Assembly (NCBI GenBank): GCA_007695145.1
Contig: REEI01000058.1
Span: 43,589 to 107,588 of the forward strand
DNA: 64,000 bases
Direction of reading: 5' to 3'
Origin: Saprospirales bacterium
GTDB lineage: Bacteria; Bacteroidota; Bacteroidia; Chitinophagales; Saprospiraceae
Shown here: piece after piece, positions 25,026-33,218 of the stretch
Layout of the letters: each line of letters opens with the position of its first letter
How positions within the stretch are numbered: position 1 is the stretch's first letter
Translations under genes and position numbers: made by a program
The notes under the pieces: generated by a model
Told to the model about the DNA's origin: nothing
Databases searched by the model: none
The model's input: only the letters and a program-made list of their open reading frames with translations

Positions 25026-26192
25026 TTAAATGATTGCAAGCTCTTGCTTTGTTTTCCACTTTTTCGAAAAATCGTTGATGACCTTACAATAATAGGCCTC
25101 GTAAATGGGGACAACTCTTGATATCTCGTATTTTCTGGCCTGCTTGAGGGCATTCTCTCTAAACAACTGATGCTTTTCTTTATCTTCTAGAAGGGAAATA
25201 GCAGCCTCCGCCATGCTTTCCACATCACCCACCTTCCTGAGGTACCCACAAAAATCATCGAGCACCACCTCCGGCAGACCACCAACATTGGATGCAATCA
25301 CCGGTACCTGACAGGCTAATGCCTCTAATGCTGCCAGTCCAAAGCTTTCATTCTCAGATGGAATGACAAAAAGATCGGATACAGCTAGTATTTCTTCTAT
25401 TGCGTCTTGCTTTCCGAGAAAAACAACCTGATGGCATATTCCTAACTGCCTGCATAGGTTTTCTAAATTTCTTCTCTCCGGTCCGTCACCAACAAGTAGC
25501 AATTTTGCTGGATGATGCTTCACAATTCCTTGAAAAATTCTGATGACATCGTCCACCCTTTTCACTTTTCTAAAATTCGAAGTATGCGTTACAATAAACT
25601 CTTCGTTAGGGGCAATCGCCTTTCTAAAATGCTCCTTATTTTGTCTATTGAATCTAGAGAGATCGATGAAGTTAGGTATTACTTCAATTTCTCTGTTCAC
25701 CTCAAATTGATTCAGGGTGCTTTCCTTAAGGTTTTTGGATACTGCAGTCACTCCTTCCGATTCATTTATTCCAAACTCTACTGCCGGAGCAAAAGAGGGG
25801 TCGTTTCCAACCAGTGTAATATCAGTGCCATGAAGAGTTGTAATTACGGGAACATGAATGTTTTTAGAACGCAGGATCATTTTGGCCAGGTAGGCCACCG
25901 TTGCATGTGGAATCGCATAATGCACATGAAGAAGGTCCAATTTTTCAAACATTACCACATCTACTAATTTACTAGCCAGAGCCGAGTCAAAGGGCGTATA
26001 TTCAAATAGCGGATACTCCAAGGTATTGACCTCGTGATAAAAGATATTTTCTTGAAACCCTGTAAGTCGAGCAGGGCGTCTGTAAGTAATAAAGTGCACT
26101 TGATGACCCCTGTTGGCAAGAGATATTCCAAGCTCTGTGGCTACTACACCGCTACCCCCATAAGTCGGGTAACAAACAATACCTATTTTCAT
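25026..26192 (-). CDS. bshA: N-acetyl-alpha-D-glucosaminyl L-malate synthase BshA
   Basis: 388 residues from the ATG at 26192; longer starts add residues ahead of the conserved MKIGIVCYPTYGGSGVVATE. GT4-fold retaining glycosyltransferase: the N-terminal domain has HFITYRRPARL, YPLFEY.PFDSALASK and HVHYAIPHA; the C-terminal domain has HTSNFRKVKRVDDVI, LLVGDGPER and SENESFGLAALEALACQVPVIASNVGGLPEVV. It joins UDP-GlcNAc and L-malate in the first step of bacillithiol synthesis, so the organism probably uses bacillithiol as its low-molecular-weight thiol. bshB and bshC are not nearby. Divergent from a MerR-type gene. Confidence 0.94.
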   Translation of the reverse strand: MKIGIVCYPTYGGSGVVATELGISLANRGHQVHFITYRRPARLTGFQENIFYHEVNTLEYPLFEYTPFDSALASKLVDVVMFEKLDLLHVHYAIPHATVAYLAKMILRSKNIHVPVITTLHGTDITLVGNDPSFAPAVEFGINESEGVTAVSKNLKESTLNQFEVNREIEVIPNFIDLSRFNRQNKEHFRKAIAPNEEFIVTHTSNFRKVKRVDDVIRIFQGIVKHHPAKLLLVGDGPERRNLENLCRQLGICHQVVFLGKQDAIEEILAVSDLFVIPSENESFGLAALEALACQVPVIASNVGGLPEVVLDDFCGYLRKVGDVESMAEAAISLLEDKEKHQLFRENALKQARKYEISRVVPIYEAYYCKVINDFSKKWKTKQELAII

Positions 26193-26241
26193 ACAGAAGA
26201 AATTAATTCCCACTTGAACGGGCATCCATTAGAACATATTG

Positions 26242-26255
26242 AACAATTTATTGTT
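26242..26255. promoter_or_regulatory. Palindrome between bshA and the MerR gene
   Basis: AACAAT-TT-ATTGTT, a perfect 14-bp inverted repeat midway in the 111-bp divergent spacer. It could be an operator for the MerR-type protein encoded next to it. AT-rich palindromes arise by chance, so this is tentative. Confidence 0.3.
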
Positions 26256-26303
26256 TTCCGACTTACAAACATTAAAAGCACTTAAACAGCATTGATTAAT
26301 AAT

Positions 26304-27290
26304 ATGGCTGTATATTCCATAAGCGATCTCGGAAAACTCACGGGAATTAAGACACATACCATTCGCATGTGGGAAAAGAGGTATAGCCTTATCCAACCGC
26401 AGAGAACCCCAACAAATATTCGCTACTACGACGACAACGACCTTCGTTTCCTCATGAATGTTGTTCTACTGAACAAAAACGGTTATAAAATATCGAGGAT
26501 TGCAGCAATGAGTGAGGAGGAGATCGATCAAAAGGTTAAGACCATTACCGCATCAAAAGGTGAGAGTAAAGAAAATCTCATTGACGCGATTACCCTTGCA
26601 ATGATAGATTTGGACGAAGTCAAGTTTAACCGAATTGTCGACCAAAGCGTAAAAGAAAAAGGAGTTGAATCCACCTTCACAGACTTACTGTTTCCACTTT
26701 TGGATAAAATTGGGGTACTGTGGATTGCAGGTTCAATTAAGCCGGCACATGAGAATTTCATCACTATGATGATTCGGCAAAAACTAATTGCTGCCATTGA
26801 CAATATTTCGCCGGAAAATTATGAGTCCGGACCAAAATTTATAATTTACATGCCCGAGGGAGAAACACAAGAATTGAGCTTCCTCTTTATTCACTTCCTG
26901 CTGATTACCCGTTCCTTCAGAGTGATTAATTTGGGGACTAATATTTCCATCCCCGATGTTCAGGATGCCTTCAGAATTCATCGCCCGGAATATATTTTCA
27001 CCATGATCAATGAACCTCAATCTAAAATTAATCTCAATACTTATCTAAGCGAACTGGACCTTTATTTCGGTCATTCAAAAATCCTCATTTCCGGTTATCA
27101 GGCCGCCATCCAAAATTATGAATGCCCTAAGAATGTCAGTGTCCTTTCCAGCATGGGTCATTTGTTGGAATATTTGAATGACTTAAAAAAAAAGATTAAT
27201 AATCACTCATCTGTATCGCCCAGGCACTCAAATGGGTCCGAAGTCCCCCGAATCAGCCTTCCAATAAGTGACCACTCAATGAGTAAGTGA
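26304..27290 (+). CDS. MerR-family regulator with B12-binding-like C-terminal domain
   Basis: 328 residues. ATG 26304 gives MAVYSISDLGKLTGIKTHTIRMWEKRY, the MerR winged helix (residues 1-70). A helical segment follows (75-165), then a Rossmann-like domain (165-300) laid out like the cobalamin-binding half of CarH/LitR. The key features of light-sensing CarH are not intact: where DxHxxG should hold the cobalt ligand, the sequence is PEGETQELSF, without histidine, and the helical motif reads WIAGSIKPAHENF rather than W..EH. Adenosylcobalamin binding is therefore unlikely; another ligand or none is possible. Such regulators often control carotenoid or stress genes, none of which are adjacent. 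Confidence 0.88.
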   Translation: MAVYSISDLGKLTGIKTHTIRMWEKRYSLIQPQRTPTNIRYYDDNDLRFLMNVVLLNKNGYKISRIAAMSEEEIDQKVKTITASKGESKENLIDAITLAMIDLDEVKFNRIVDQSVKEKGVESTFTDLLFPLLDKIGVLWIAGSIKPAHENFITMMIRQKLIAAIDNISPENYESGPKFIIYMPEGETQELSFLFIHFLLITRSFRVINLGTNISIPDVQDAFRIHRPEYIFTMINEPQSKINLNTYLSELDLYFGHSKILISGYQAAIQNYECPKNVSVLSSMGHLLEYLNDLKKKINNHSSVSPRHSNGSEVPRISLPISDHSMSK

Positions 27291-27440
27291 GTTGCCTGGG
27301 AATAGCTAACCCAAAGGTGGGTGATTTATTACCTGCCTTCTTCCAGTCCGTTAAAATAAACCTCCTATAACTTGAATTTATGTTCAATTGCTTGGTGATC
27401 CTTTATAACAAATTCTAATGGACAGTCGAACTGTTTTCGC

Positions 27441-27512
27441 CTTCAGACACTACAAAATTTTATAACAGTAGGAAACCCATTTTTTTTAACACCAAATCCT
27501 TGAAGGCCGGAT
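27441..27512 (-). repeat. Fragment of the MITE core
   Basis: CTTCAGACACTACAAAATTT, then AACACCAAATCCTTGAAGG, matches the interior of copy B at about 24847-24901 (TTTCAGACACTACCAAATTT, AACGCCAAATCCTTGAAGG) with a ~10-nt insertion. The terminal repeats are not present at either side, so this is a degraded or recombined copy. Confidence 0.65.
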
Positions 27513-27855
27513 AATATAGTGAGTTAAGGAATAAGACCTGATGTACTGGCTAGTTGTATTTGGTTTCAGACAAATTCCATGGGAATATCTTTTGCATTGT
27601 TTGTGGGATTTGACAAACTGTCTCGTAAGGCCTACCAAATCTCATTCAGAGGGAATGCGAAACCTGAGATGTCAATCTGTTCTATACGGCTTGGGAAATA
27701 TTTTTTAGGTGCGAGGATTCAATTTATAACTCCATCCTGCATCTCCTGCATTGAACAGCCCCTGTCTTTGAGCAAAAATCTCATTCGCCCGCTTTTCTTT
27801 TCGACCTCCTGACAATAGGACTCATCACCTCACTGCTGCCTATTTTTTCCGTGTG

Positions 27856-27881
27856 CAAACGCTTACAAACGGATGCAAACG
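27856..27881 (+). repeat. Three CAAACG repeats at exact 10-bp spacing
   Basis: CAAACG occurs at 27856-27861, 27866-27871 and 27876-27881, separated each time by four different bases. All three lie on the same face of the helix, 110-135 bp upstream of ssb. A T-rich stretch precedes them and AAACGTTT overlaps the last copy. A binding array for a regulator is possible. Confidence 0.45.
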
Positions 27882-27991
27882 TTTATTCTACGGCTCGTGC
27901 CAAAGAGCGCCCTGATATTTGCACTGTCAATTCAATGGAACTGACATCTCGATTTAAAACTTTATTTTTTCACAATTAAAACTTTTTCGAT

Positions 27992-28351
27992 ATGACACGA
28001 GTAAGTAATTCTGTACAATTGATTGGCAATCTCGGAGCCGATCCCGAAGTAAAAGTATTCGATAACGGCAACACCCTCTGTAGGTTGTCCATTGCTGTAA
28101 ATGAGTACTTCAGAGACAAGGAGGGCAACAATCAAAAAAAGACCAACTGGATGAAGGTCGCCGCCTGGGGAAAAACCGCCGAGAGGATGGTCAGCTTTTT
28201 GTCGAAGGGCAACAGGGTGGCCATAAATGGTAAGTTGGTCAACCGTCAATACGATGGCCAAAACGGACAAAAGAGGTACGTGACGGAGGTTCACGCATAC
28301 AACTTTATGAATCTCAGTCCTGCACCGGACAGAGATAATCTCCCCTTCTGA
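27992..28351 (+). CDS. ssb: Single-stranded DNA-binding protein (short)
   Basis: 119 residues. OB fold with the usual landmarks: NSVQLIGNLGADPEVK, RLSIAVNEYF, WMKVAAWGKTAERMVSFLSKGNRVAINGKLVNRQY. It binds single-stranded DNA in replication and repair. The full-length SSB of most bacteria has a long flexible linker and an acidic DDDIPF-type tip; here the linker is nearly absent and the protein ends DRDNLPF, keeping only a reduced tip for partner binding. It may be a secondary SSB. In many Bacteroidota ssb neighbours mutY or gldE; neither is here. Confidence 0.93.
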   Translation: MTRVSNSVQLIGNLGADPEVKVFDNGNTLCRLSIAVNEYFRDKEGNNQKKTNWMKVAAWGKTAERMVSFLSKGNRVAINGKLVNRQYDGQNGQKRYVTEVHAYNFMNLSPAPDRDNLPF

Positions 28352-28437
28352 TTTCCCTTTGGTGAAAAGAGGACAATAATGCGAACTTTTCACCTTGAGA
28401 CCACTTTTTGGTCCAACTGAATTTATCTACAATTATT

Positions 28438-28474
28438 GGAAAGAGGTATTCCGGACTTCGGTATACCTCTTTCC
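28438..28474. repeat. Long stable hairpin downstream of ssb
   Basis: GGAAAGAGGTAT (28438-28449) pairs perfectly with ATACCTCTTTCC (28463-28474); after a T-T mismatch, CCG (28451-28453) pairs with CGG (28459-28461) over a GACTT loop. Fifteen pairs in all. No T-run on either side, so it is not a classical terminator; it could stabilise the ssb mRNA 3' end, terminate by another route, or be a protein site. Confidence 0.6.
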
Positions 28475-28708
28475 GGATTGGGGTATATAGATTAAACCCA
28501 TCCAATTGCACCCACGTGAAAATGCTTGCAAAATACACCCATCCCTAAATACTGATTTCAGATTCCAGTTATTGTTTGGAGAAGAAGTGGGTAATAAATA
28601 CCCTGCTGTAAGTTTGAAATGAAAAGTGTACCAATTTAAAGTTTAAAAAATCAGCATTGAAAGAAGCTATTCAAATCAATATTGAATGACCACTATCAGG
28701 AGTCTAAC

Positions 28709-28720
28709 TGACCTAGGTCA
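28709..28720. promoter_or_regulatory. Perfect palindrome upstream of ccoI
   Basis: TGACCT-AGGTCA, 90 nt before the ccoI start codon. An outer inverted repeat, GAATGACC (28684-28691) and GGTCATTC (28716-28723), shares its right half. Probable operator; regulator unknown. Confidence 0.45.
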
Positions 28721-28809
28721 TTCATAAATTTTTCCAAACCTCCAAAATTTGTGGTTCATTAAGGGAAGCTCATTGCCGGGTTGGTCAAGAGCGGACTTTT
28801 ACCAGAGAG

Positions 28810-31248
28810 ATGAAGACTGAAGTTGACTTTTTATCAGAGAATCCGCAGGGCCATTCCGTCGATGGGGAGTGTTTTCATTGCGGTGAGCCAGTGGAAGAAT
28901 CCGGCCATACCAGCGACGGGCGGGAATTCTGTTGCAATGGCTGTCTGATGGCTTACCAGTTAATCCGTTCTGCCGGATTGGATTTCTTCTACGATCCCAA
29001 CAAAAACCCTGATCTGAGACGAAAGAAAATTGCCCTGGATAATGGCAAGTTTGACTATTTGGATGATGTGGACATAGCCTCGAGAATCATCAAATACGAA
29101 GAGGGGCCCCTCAAACAAGTTTGGCTGGACCTTCCCGACATTCACTGTGCCTCCTGTCTTAGGGTTCTTGAAAGTCTTCACAGATTCGATAAAGGAGTGG
29201 TCAAGGTTAATGTCAATTTCGAACGCAAATCTGCTCACATACTTTTCAATGCTGAGATTATCAGCCTAAAAGAGTTGGTGAGATTACTGGCAACCATCGG
29301 CTATGAACCCAGATTGACTTTGGAGGAGTACTCCGAGGGCAAAAAAGCGAAGGGCAGTAAGGATTTGGTTTACAAACTGGGTATTGCAGGGTTCTGCTTT
29401 GGCAATATCATGTTGCTAAGTCTACCCGATTATTTGGCAGGATCCAGAGAAATAGAAGCCAATTTGGGCGAATGGTTTAAATACCTTTCCCTCATACTAT
29501 CCCTTCCGGTATTCTTCTATTCCTCCAATGCCTTCTTCAAACCTGCAATAGCCGGACTTAAAAGGGGATATGTCAATATGGATGCCCCGGTTTCTCTGGC
29601 GATTCTGGCTACTTTTGTACGCTCTGTAGTCGATGTACTTTTTGGTTTTGGAACAGGGTATTTTGACAGCATGTCGGGCATTGTTTTTTTTATGCTCATA
29701 GGCAGGTATCTTCAGTCCAGGACCCACAGTTCACTTTCATTTGATCGGGATTTCAGATCGTATTTCCCCATTGCAATTGACACCCTCATCAAGGGAGAAT
29801 TCATCCCAAAAGCCCTTCCTGAACTTAAAACCGGCGATATCGTTCGAATAAGGCCGGGAGAAATCATTCCAGCAGACGCTATAGTATTAGAGGGTGAAGG
29901 CAGGATCGACTACAGTTTTGTCACAGGAGAATCCGCGCTAATAAAAGTTAAACAGGGAGAAAAGGTATACTCCGGCGGCAGGCAAACCAGAAACCTACTC
30001 ATCATTCGCCTTTCGCACGAAGTGGAGCAATCTTATCTGACCAGTCTTTGGAATAAGGAGACATTCAAGCAGAAAAGTAAAGCCAGATTAGAGAGATTTG
30101 ACCGTATTGGGCGTGATTTCACCTGGGGAGTGATTGCAGTGGCAATAATTGCAGCAATTTATTGGGCATTCAATGAGCCTGCAAAAAGTCTTGACGCCTT
30201 TACTGCAGTCCTAATAATAGCCTGTCCATGTGCTCTGCTGGTCACTGTTGCTTACACCCATGGTCATATACTTGGTGTGTTGTCGAGAAATAATTTCTAT
30301 CTGCGAGATTCCGGTGTCCTGGCTACTCTTGCCCAGCCGGGAGCCATAGTTTGGGACAAAACCGGCACCCTGACCAGTCAACAAAAATTTAAAACCCGGT
30401 TTCACGGTCCTCCTCTTGATCAGGAAGATAAGCTAGCCATTGCTTCACTTTCAGATCTGTCGATGCACCCTCTGAGCAGAATGCTGGTATCGCACTTGAA
30501 AAATGGACGATTAATCGAGGTAAGCGATTTCGAGGAAAATCCAGGAAAGGGCATCAGCGGCAAATGCGGCAGCAATTTCTTCCTCCTGGGTAGCCGTGCT
30601 TTTATGCCTTTCAATGGCTTGCCAGACGAAGAGGAAAAAGAAGGCTCCAGAGTATATCTGGCAAAAAATGGAGAGTATCTTGGATACTTTGAAATGAATC
30701 ACGAATACCGAACTGGGATACTGGAAAGTCTAAAAAAACTTAAAAAAACGGCAAGAACTGTCATCCTCAGTGGGGACAATCCATCCGAGGCGACATACCT
30801 AAAGAGCGAGCTTGGAAGCGATATGGAAATGCGATTCAATCAATTGCCCTCAGAAAAATTGAAGTTCATAGGGAAACTGAAAAAATCACATAAAAATACC
30901 CTGATGATTGGGGATGGGCTAAACGATGCAGGGGCTTTGAGTCAAAGTGATTTTGGCCTTGCAGTCACAGACCAACTCAATAATTTTACACCGGCCAGCG
31001 ATGGCATCATACAAGGAGACCAACTCAACCGACTACCTGACTTTGTAACCCTTGCCAAAAAAGGCCAAAAACTGATAGCCGCTGTTTTTACCTACTCAGC
31101 TATTTACAACCTTGCCGGCATATACTTCGCAGTGAGAGCAGAGCTATCACCAATGATCGCTGCCATCATAATGCCACTGAGTTCAATATCAATTATCCTA
31201 ATAACCTTTGCCGGTGTTTATTATTTTTCCAAAAAACTGAAACTCTGA
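28810..31248 (+). CDS. ccoI: Cbb3-oxidase-type copper-transporting P-type ATPase
   Basis: 812 residues. The N-terminus has the CcoI/FixI-specific cysteine region (CFHCG, C21/C24, and CCNGC, C41/C42/C45), then a heavy-metal-associated domain with CASC (C113, C116). Membrane helices lead to the CPC ion motif (residues 472-474), the phosphorylation site DKTGTLT (D516), and the hinge GDGLNDAGAL. It exports copper from the cytoplasm to the site of cbb3 oxidase assembly. The cbb3 structural genes begin 1.8 kb downstream, past a reversed aldehyde dehydrogenase gene. A palindrome 90 nt upstream suggests specific control. Confidence 0.95.
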   Translation: MKTEVDFLSENPQGHSVDGECFHCGEPVEESGHTSDGREFCCNGCLMAYQLIRSAGLDFFYDPNKNPDLRRKKIALDNGKFDYLDDVDIASRIIKYEEGPLKQVWLDLPDIHCASCLRVLESLHRFDKGVVKVNVNFERKSAHILFNAEIISLKELVRLLATIGYEPRLTLEEYSEGKKAKGSKDLVYKLGIAGFCFGNIMLLSLPDYLAGSREIEANLGEWFKYLSLILSLPVFFYSSNAFFKPAIAGLKRGYVNMDAPVSLAILATFVRSVVDVLFGFGTGYFDSMSGIVFFMLIGRYLQSRTHSSLSFDRDFRSYFPIAIDTLIKGEFIPKALPELKTGDIVRIRPGEIIPADAIVLEGEGRIDYSFVTGESALIKVKQGEKVYSGGRQTRNLLIIRLSHEVEQSYLTSLWNKETFKQKSKARLERFDRIGRDFTWGVIAVAIIAAIYWAFNEPAKSLDAFTAVLIIACPCALLVTVAYTHGHILGVLSRNNFYLRDSGVLATLAQPGAIVWDKTGTLTSQQKFKTRFHGPPLDQEDKLAIASLSDLSMHPLSRMLVSHLKNGRLIEVSDFEENPGKGISGKCGSNFFLLGSRAFMPFNGLPDEEEKEGSRVYLAKNGEYLGYFEMNHEYRTGILESLKKLKKTARTVILSGDNPSEATYLKSELGSDMEMRFNQLPSEKLKFIGKLKKSHKNTLMIGDGLNDAGALSQSDFGLAVTDQLNNFTPASDGIIQGDQLNRLPDFVTLAKKGQKLIAAVFTYSAIYNLAGIYFAVRAELSPMIAAIIMPLSSISIILITFAGVYYFSKKLKL

Positions 31249-31327
31249 CTACTTGTTGGTGAATATTAATGTTGGGGGAATTCAAACAGAAAGATGAACG
31301 GATTTTTTTTCAGTAAGCAGCATTTAA

Positions 31328-32728
31328 TCACTTCCAACCCAAAGCCCATTTCATCCATTTTAGCTTTTTATCAGTATAGGGAGGATACTTGAAGTTGGGT
31401 TCAAACCAAAAGGGCTTCTTCAAAATACTCTTGTAATGAGAAAAGGTTTTGAAACCGGCCTCCCCGTGGTAACTTCCAAGTCCGCTCTTTCCGACCCCAC
31501 CAAAAGGCAGGGCTGGATTGGTAATGTGCATTATGACATCATTGATAGCCCCCCCTCCGAATGAAAGTTCAGATTCTACCCTACTTATTGTTTTCCTATC
31601 ACTTGTAAAAAGGTAGAGGGCAAGTGGCCTGGGTTTCGACCTGATCATCTGGACGGCCTCGTCCAGATGATCGTACTTGATGACCGGAAGTATTGGACCG
31701 AATATTTCTTCCCTCATCACAGCATCATCTGGTTGAACAGCCGTCATCACGGTTGGAAAAATCATTCGCTCTTCAGCATCTGTCTCACCTCCATAGACCA
31801 CTTTTTCAGGTAATATTAATTTTTTAAGCCTCTCAAAATTCGCCTGATTGATTATTTGAACAAAATTGTCATTCTCAGCTCGATAGTCATTCACCTTTAT
31901 CACATTTATGAGCGCTTCGACAAAATGATCGTGAATAGATGAATGAACAAGCACGTAATCAGGAGCAATGCAGGTTTGCCCGGAGTTGAGAAACTTTCCC
32001 CAAACCAGCCTTTTGACACCCTTTACAAGATTGGCATCAGGAGCAAATATCGCCGGACTTTTCCCACCGAGTTCAAGTGTAACAGGGCAGAGGTGTTTCG
32101 CTGCGGCCCTGTAAACTATTCTACCGACCCTTGTACTTCCTGTAAAAAAAACTTTGTCGAATTTTTGAGCCAGCAAATCAGTAGTTACATCCACACCTCC
32201 TTCCACCACTTTTATATACTCAGACGGGAAGGTACTGCTGATCATTTTAAAAAGTGCAGCTGAGGTATTTGGAGTCATTTCACTAGGCTTAACAATGGCT
32301 GTATTGCCTGCAGAAATTGCAGCTACTAAGGGAGAGAGGCTCAATTGAATAGGGTAGTTCCAGGCGCCGATTATCAGAGAAGTTCCAAGAGGCTCAGGGA
32401 GTATGTAAGAAGAGGAGGGAAAGTTGATCAGATTGGTTCGAACCTTTTTCCTCCTGCTCCATCGGGCCATATTTTTCAGGTGATCGTCAATATCCATGCT
32501 CAGAAAACCCAATTCTGTAGAGAGGGTTTCAAATGGACTTTTACCAAAATCTTCTTTTATAGCATCGCATAGAGCATTTTCATTATTTTTCAATGCAGCC
32601 TTCAATAGCTTGAGTTGTTCAGTCCTGAATGTCAATTCTTTGGTAGACCCCGATAGGAAAAACTCCCTTTGAGCCTCAACTGCTTTTTCAGTTTCATGCT
32701 GCATCATCCCTATTTCTGAAATTTTCAT
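31328..32728 (-). CDS. Aldehyde dehydrogenase (class 3-like)
   Basis: 466 residues from the ATG at 32728. The shorter class 3 form lacks the N-terminal extension of class 1/2 enzymes. GAWNYPIQLSLSPLVAAISAGN, the cofactor loop FTGSTRVGRI, the general base in TLELGGKSP and the nucleophilic cysteine in NSGQTCIAPDYVL are present, as is PFGGVGKSGLGSYHGEAGF near the end. Oxidises aliphatic or aromatic aldehydes with NAD(P)+. It interrupts the oxidase module in reverse orientation and shows no functional link to it. Could serve lipid aldehyde or phenylacetaldehyde oxidation. Confidence 0.94.
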   Translation of the reverse strand: MKISEIGMMQHETEKAVEAQREFFLSGSTKELTFRTEQLKLLKAALKNNENALCDAIKEDFGKSPFETLSTELGFLSMDIDDHLKNMARWSRRKKVRTNLINFPSSSYILPEPLGTSLIIGAWNYPIQLSLSPLVAAISAGNTAIVKPSEMTPNTSAALFKMISSTFPSEYIKVVEGGVDVTTDLLAQKFDKVFFTGSTRVGRIVYRAAAKHLCPVTLELGGKSPAIFAPDANLVKGVKRLVWGKFLNSGQTCIAPDYVLVHSSIHDHFVEALINVIKVNDYRAENDNFVQIINQANFERLKKLILPEKVVYGGETDAEERMIFPTVMTAVQPDDAVMREEIFGPILPVIKYDHLDEAVQMIRSKPRPLALYLFTSDRKTISRVESELSFGGGAINDVIMHITNPALPFGGVGKSGLGSYHGEAGFKTFSHYKSILKKPFWFEPNFKYPPYTDKKLKWMKWALGWK

Positions 32729-33020
32729 CCACAAGGTAAAAACTCTATCCCAATTCTGATCAAATTTTTGAAAAATTTAAAAAGGCGGTAAAAAAATAAT
32801 AAGTAAATGTTATTAAAATAAGCAGGGATTGTAGTAAAATACCCATAAGTAAACTACACTTAAGAGTGGTAATCAACTCAAATTCAACTATTTCCACACA
32901 CCATTGCATTCATTGACTTCCATCATGTTCCAGGATGAGATAAATCAATTTTTGCAATGACCGATATTATTATTTCTACAAAAGTTGGCATTTACCTTAG
33001 CGGCATAAAAGACTCATCAA
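32729..33020. other. Divergent spacer between aldehyde dehydrogenase and ccoS
   Basis: 292 bp, very AT-rich. It must hold the cbb3 operon promoter, but no exact TAnnTTTG box with a -33 partner and no clear FNR/CRP site (TTGAT-N4-ATCAA) is visible. Confidence 0.4.
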
Positions 33021-33203
33021 ATGGGCATCATCATTCTATTATTATTAGCGAGTATTGGTATTGCAGCACTTTTTCTCGGAGGGTTCATCTGGGCTCTAAA
33101 AAGTGGACAATACGACGATGTGGAGGGACCTGCACACAGAATACTGTTCGATGATGGCACTATAGATGAGACTGACGATCGCGATGGAAATAATAATACT
33201 TAA
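33021..33203 (+). CDS. ccoS: Cbb3 oxidase maturation protein CcoS
   Basis: 60 residues: one N-terminal membrane helix (3-25) with the family pattern LLLASIGIAALFLGGFIWALKSGQYDDVEGPAHRIL, where the SGQYDDVEGPA turn is diagnostic. CcoS is needed for insertion of heme and copper into CcoN. Fifteen nt before ccoNO, first gene of the operon, as in other Bacteroidota. The acidic tail (DDGTIDETDDRDG) is usual. Confidence 0.94.
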   Translation: MGIIILLLLASIGIAALFLGGFIWALKSGQYDDVEGPAHRILFDDGTIDETDDRDGNNNT

Positions 33204-33218
33204 CATAAAAAACCGGCT

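Larger units (their letters stand above)
27291..27991. other. Gene-free stretch with a repeat fragment and a short iterated site
   Basis: About 700 bp without a credible gene. It contains a remnant of the MITE core (27441-27512) and three in-phase CAAACG repeats (27856-27881). A 77-codon frame at 27579-27812 has no signal, motif or coding-like composition and is discounted. Confidence 0.5.
28352..28809. other. 458-bp intergenic stretch between ssb and ccoI
   Basis: Contains a small GACCA/TGGTC hairpin shortly after ssb, a very stable hairpin at 28438-28474, and a 12-bp palindrome at 28709-28720; otherwise nothing recognised. No coding frame. Confidence 0.5.

Noticed and set aside
27579..27812. 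77-codon frame upstream of ssb; remnant of mutY was considered because mutY often neighbours ssb
   Set aside because: No HhH or FeS-cysteine motif of MutY is present in any frame on either strand.
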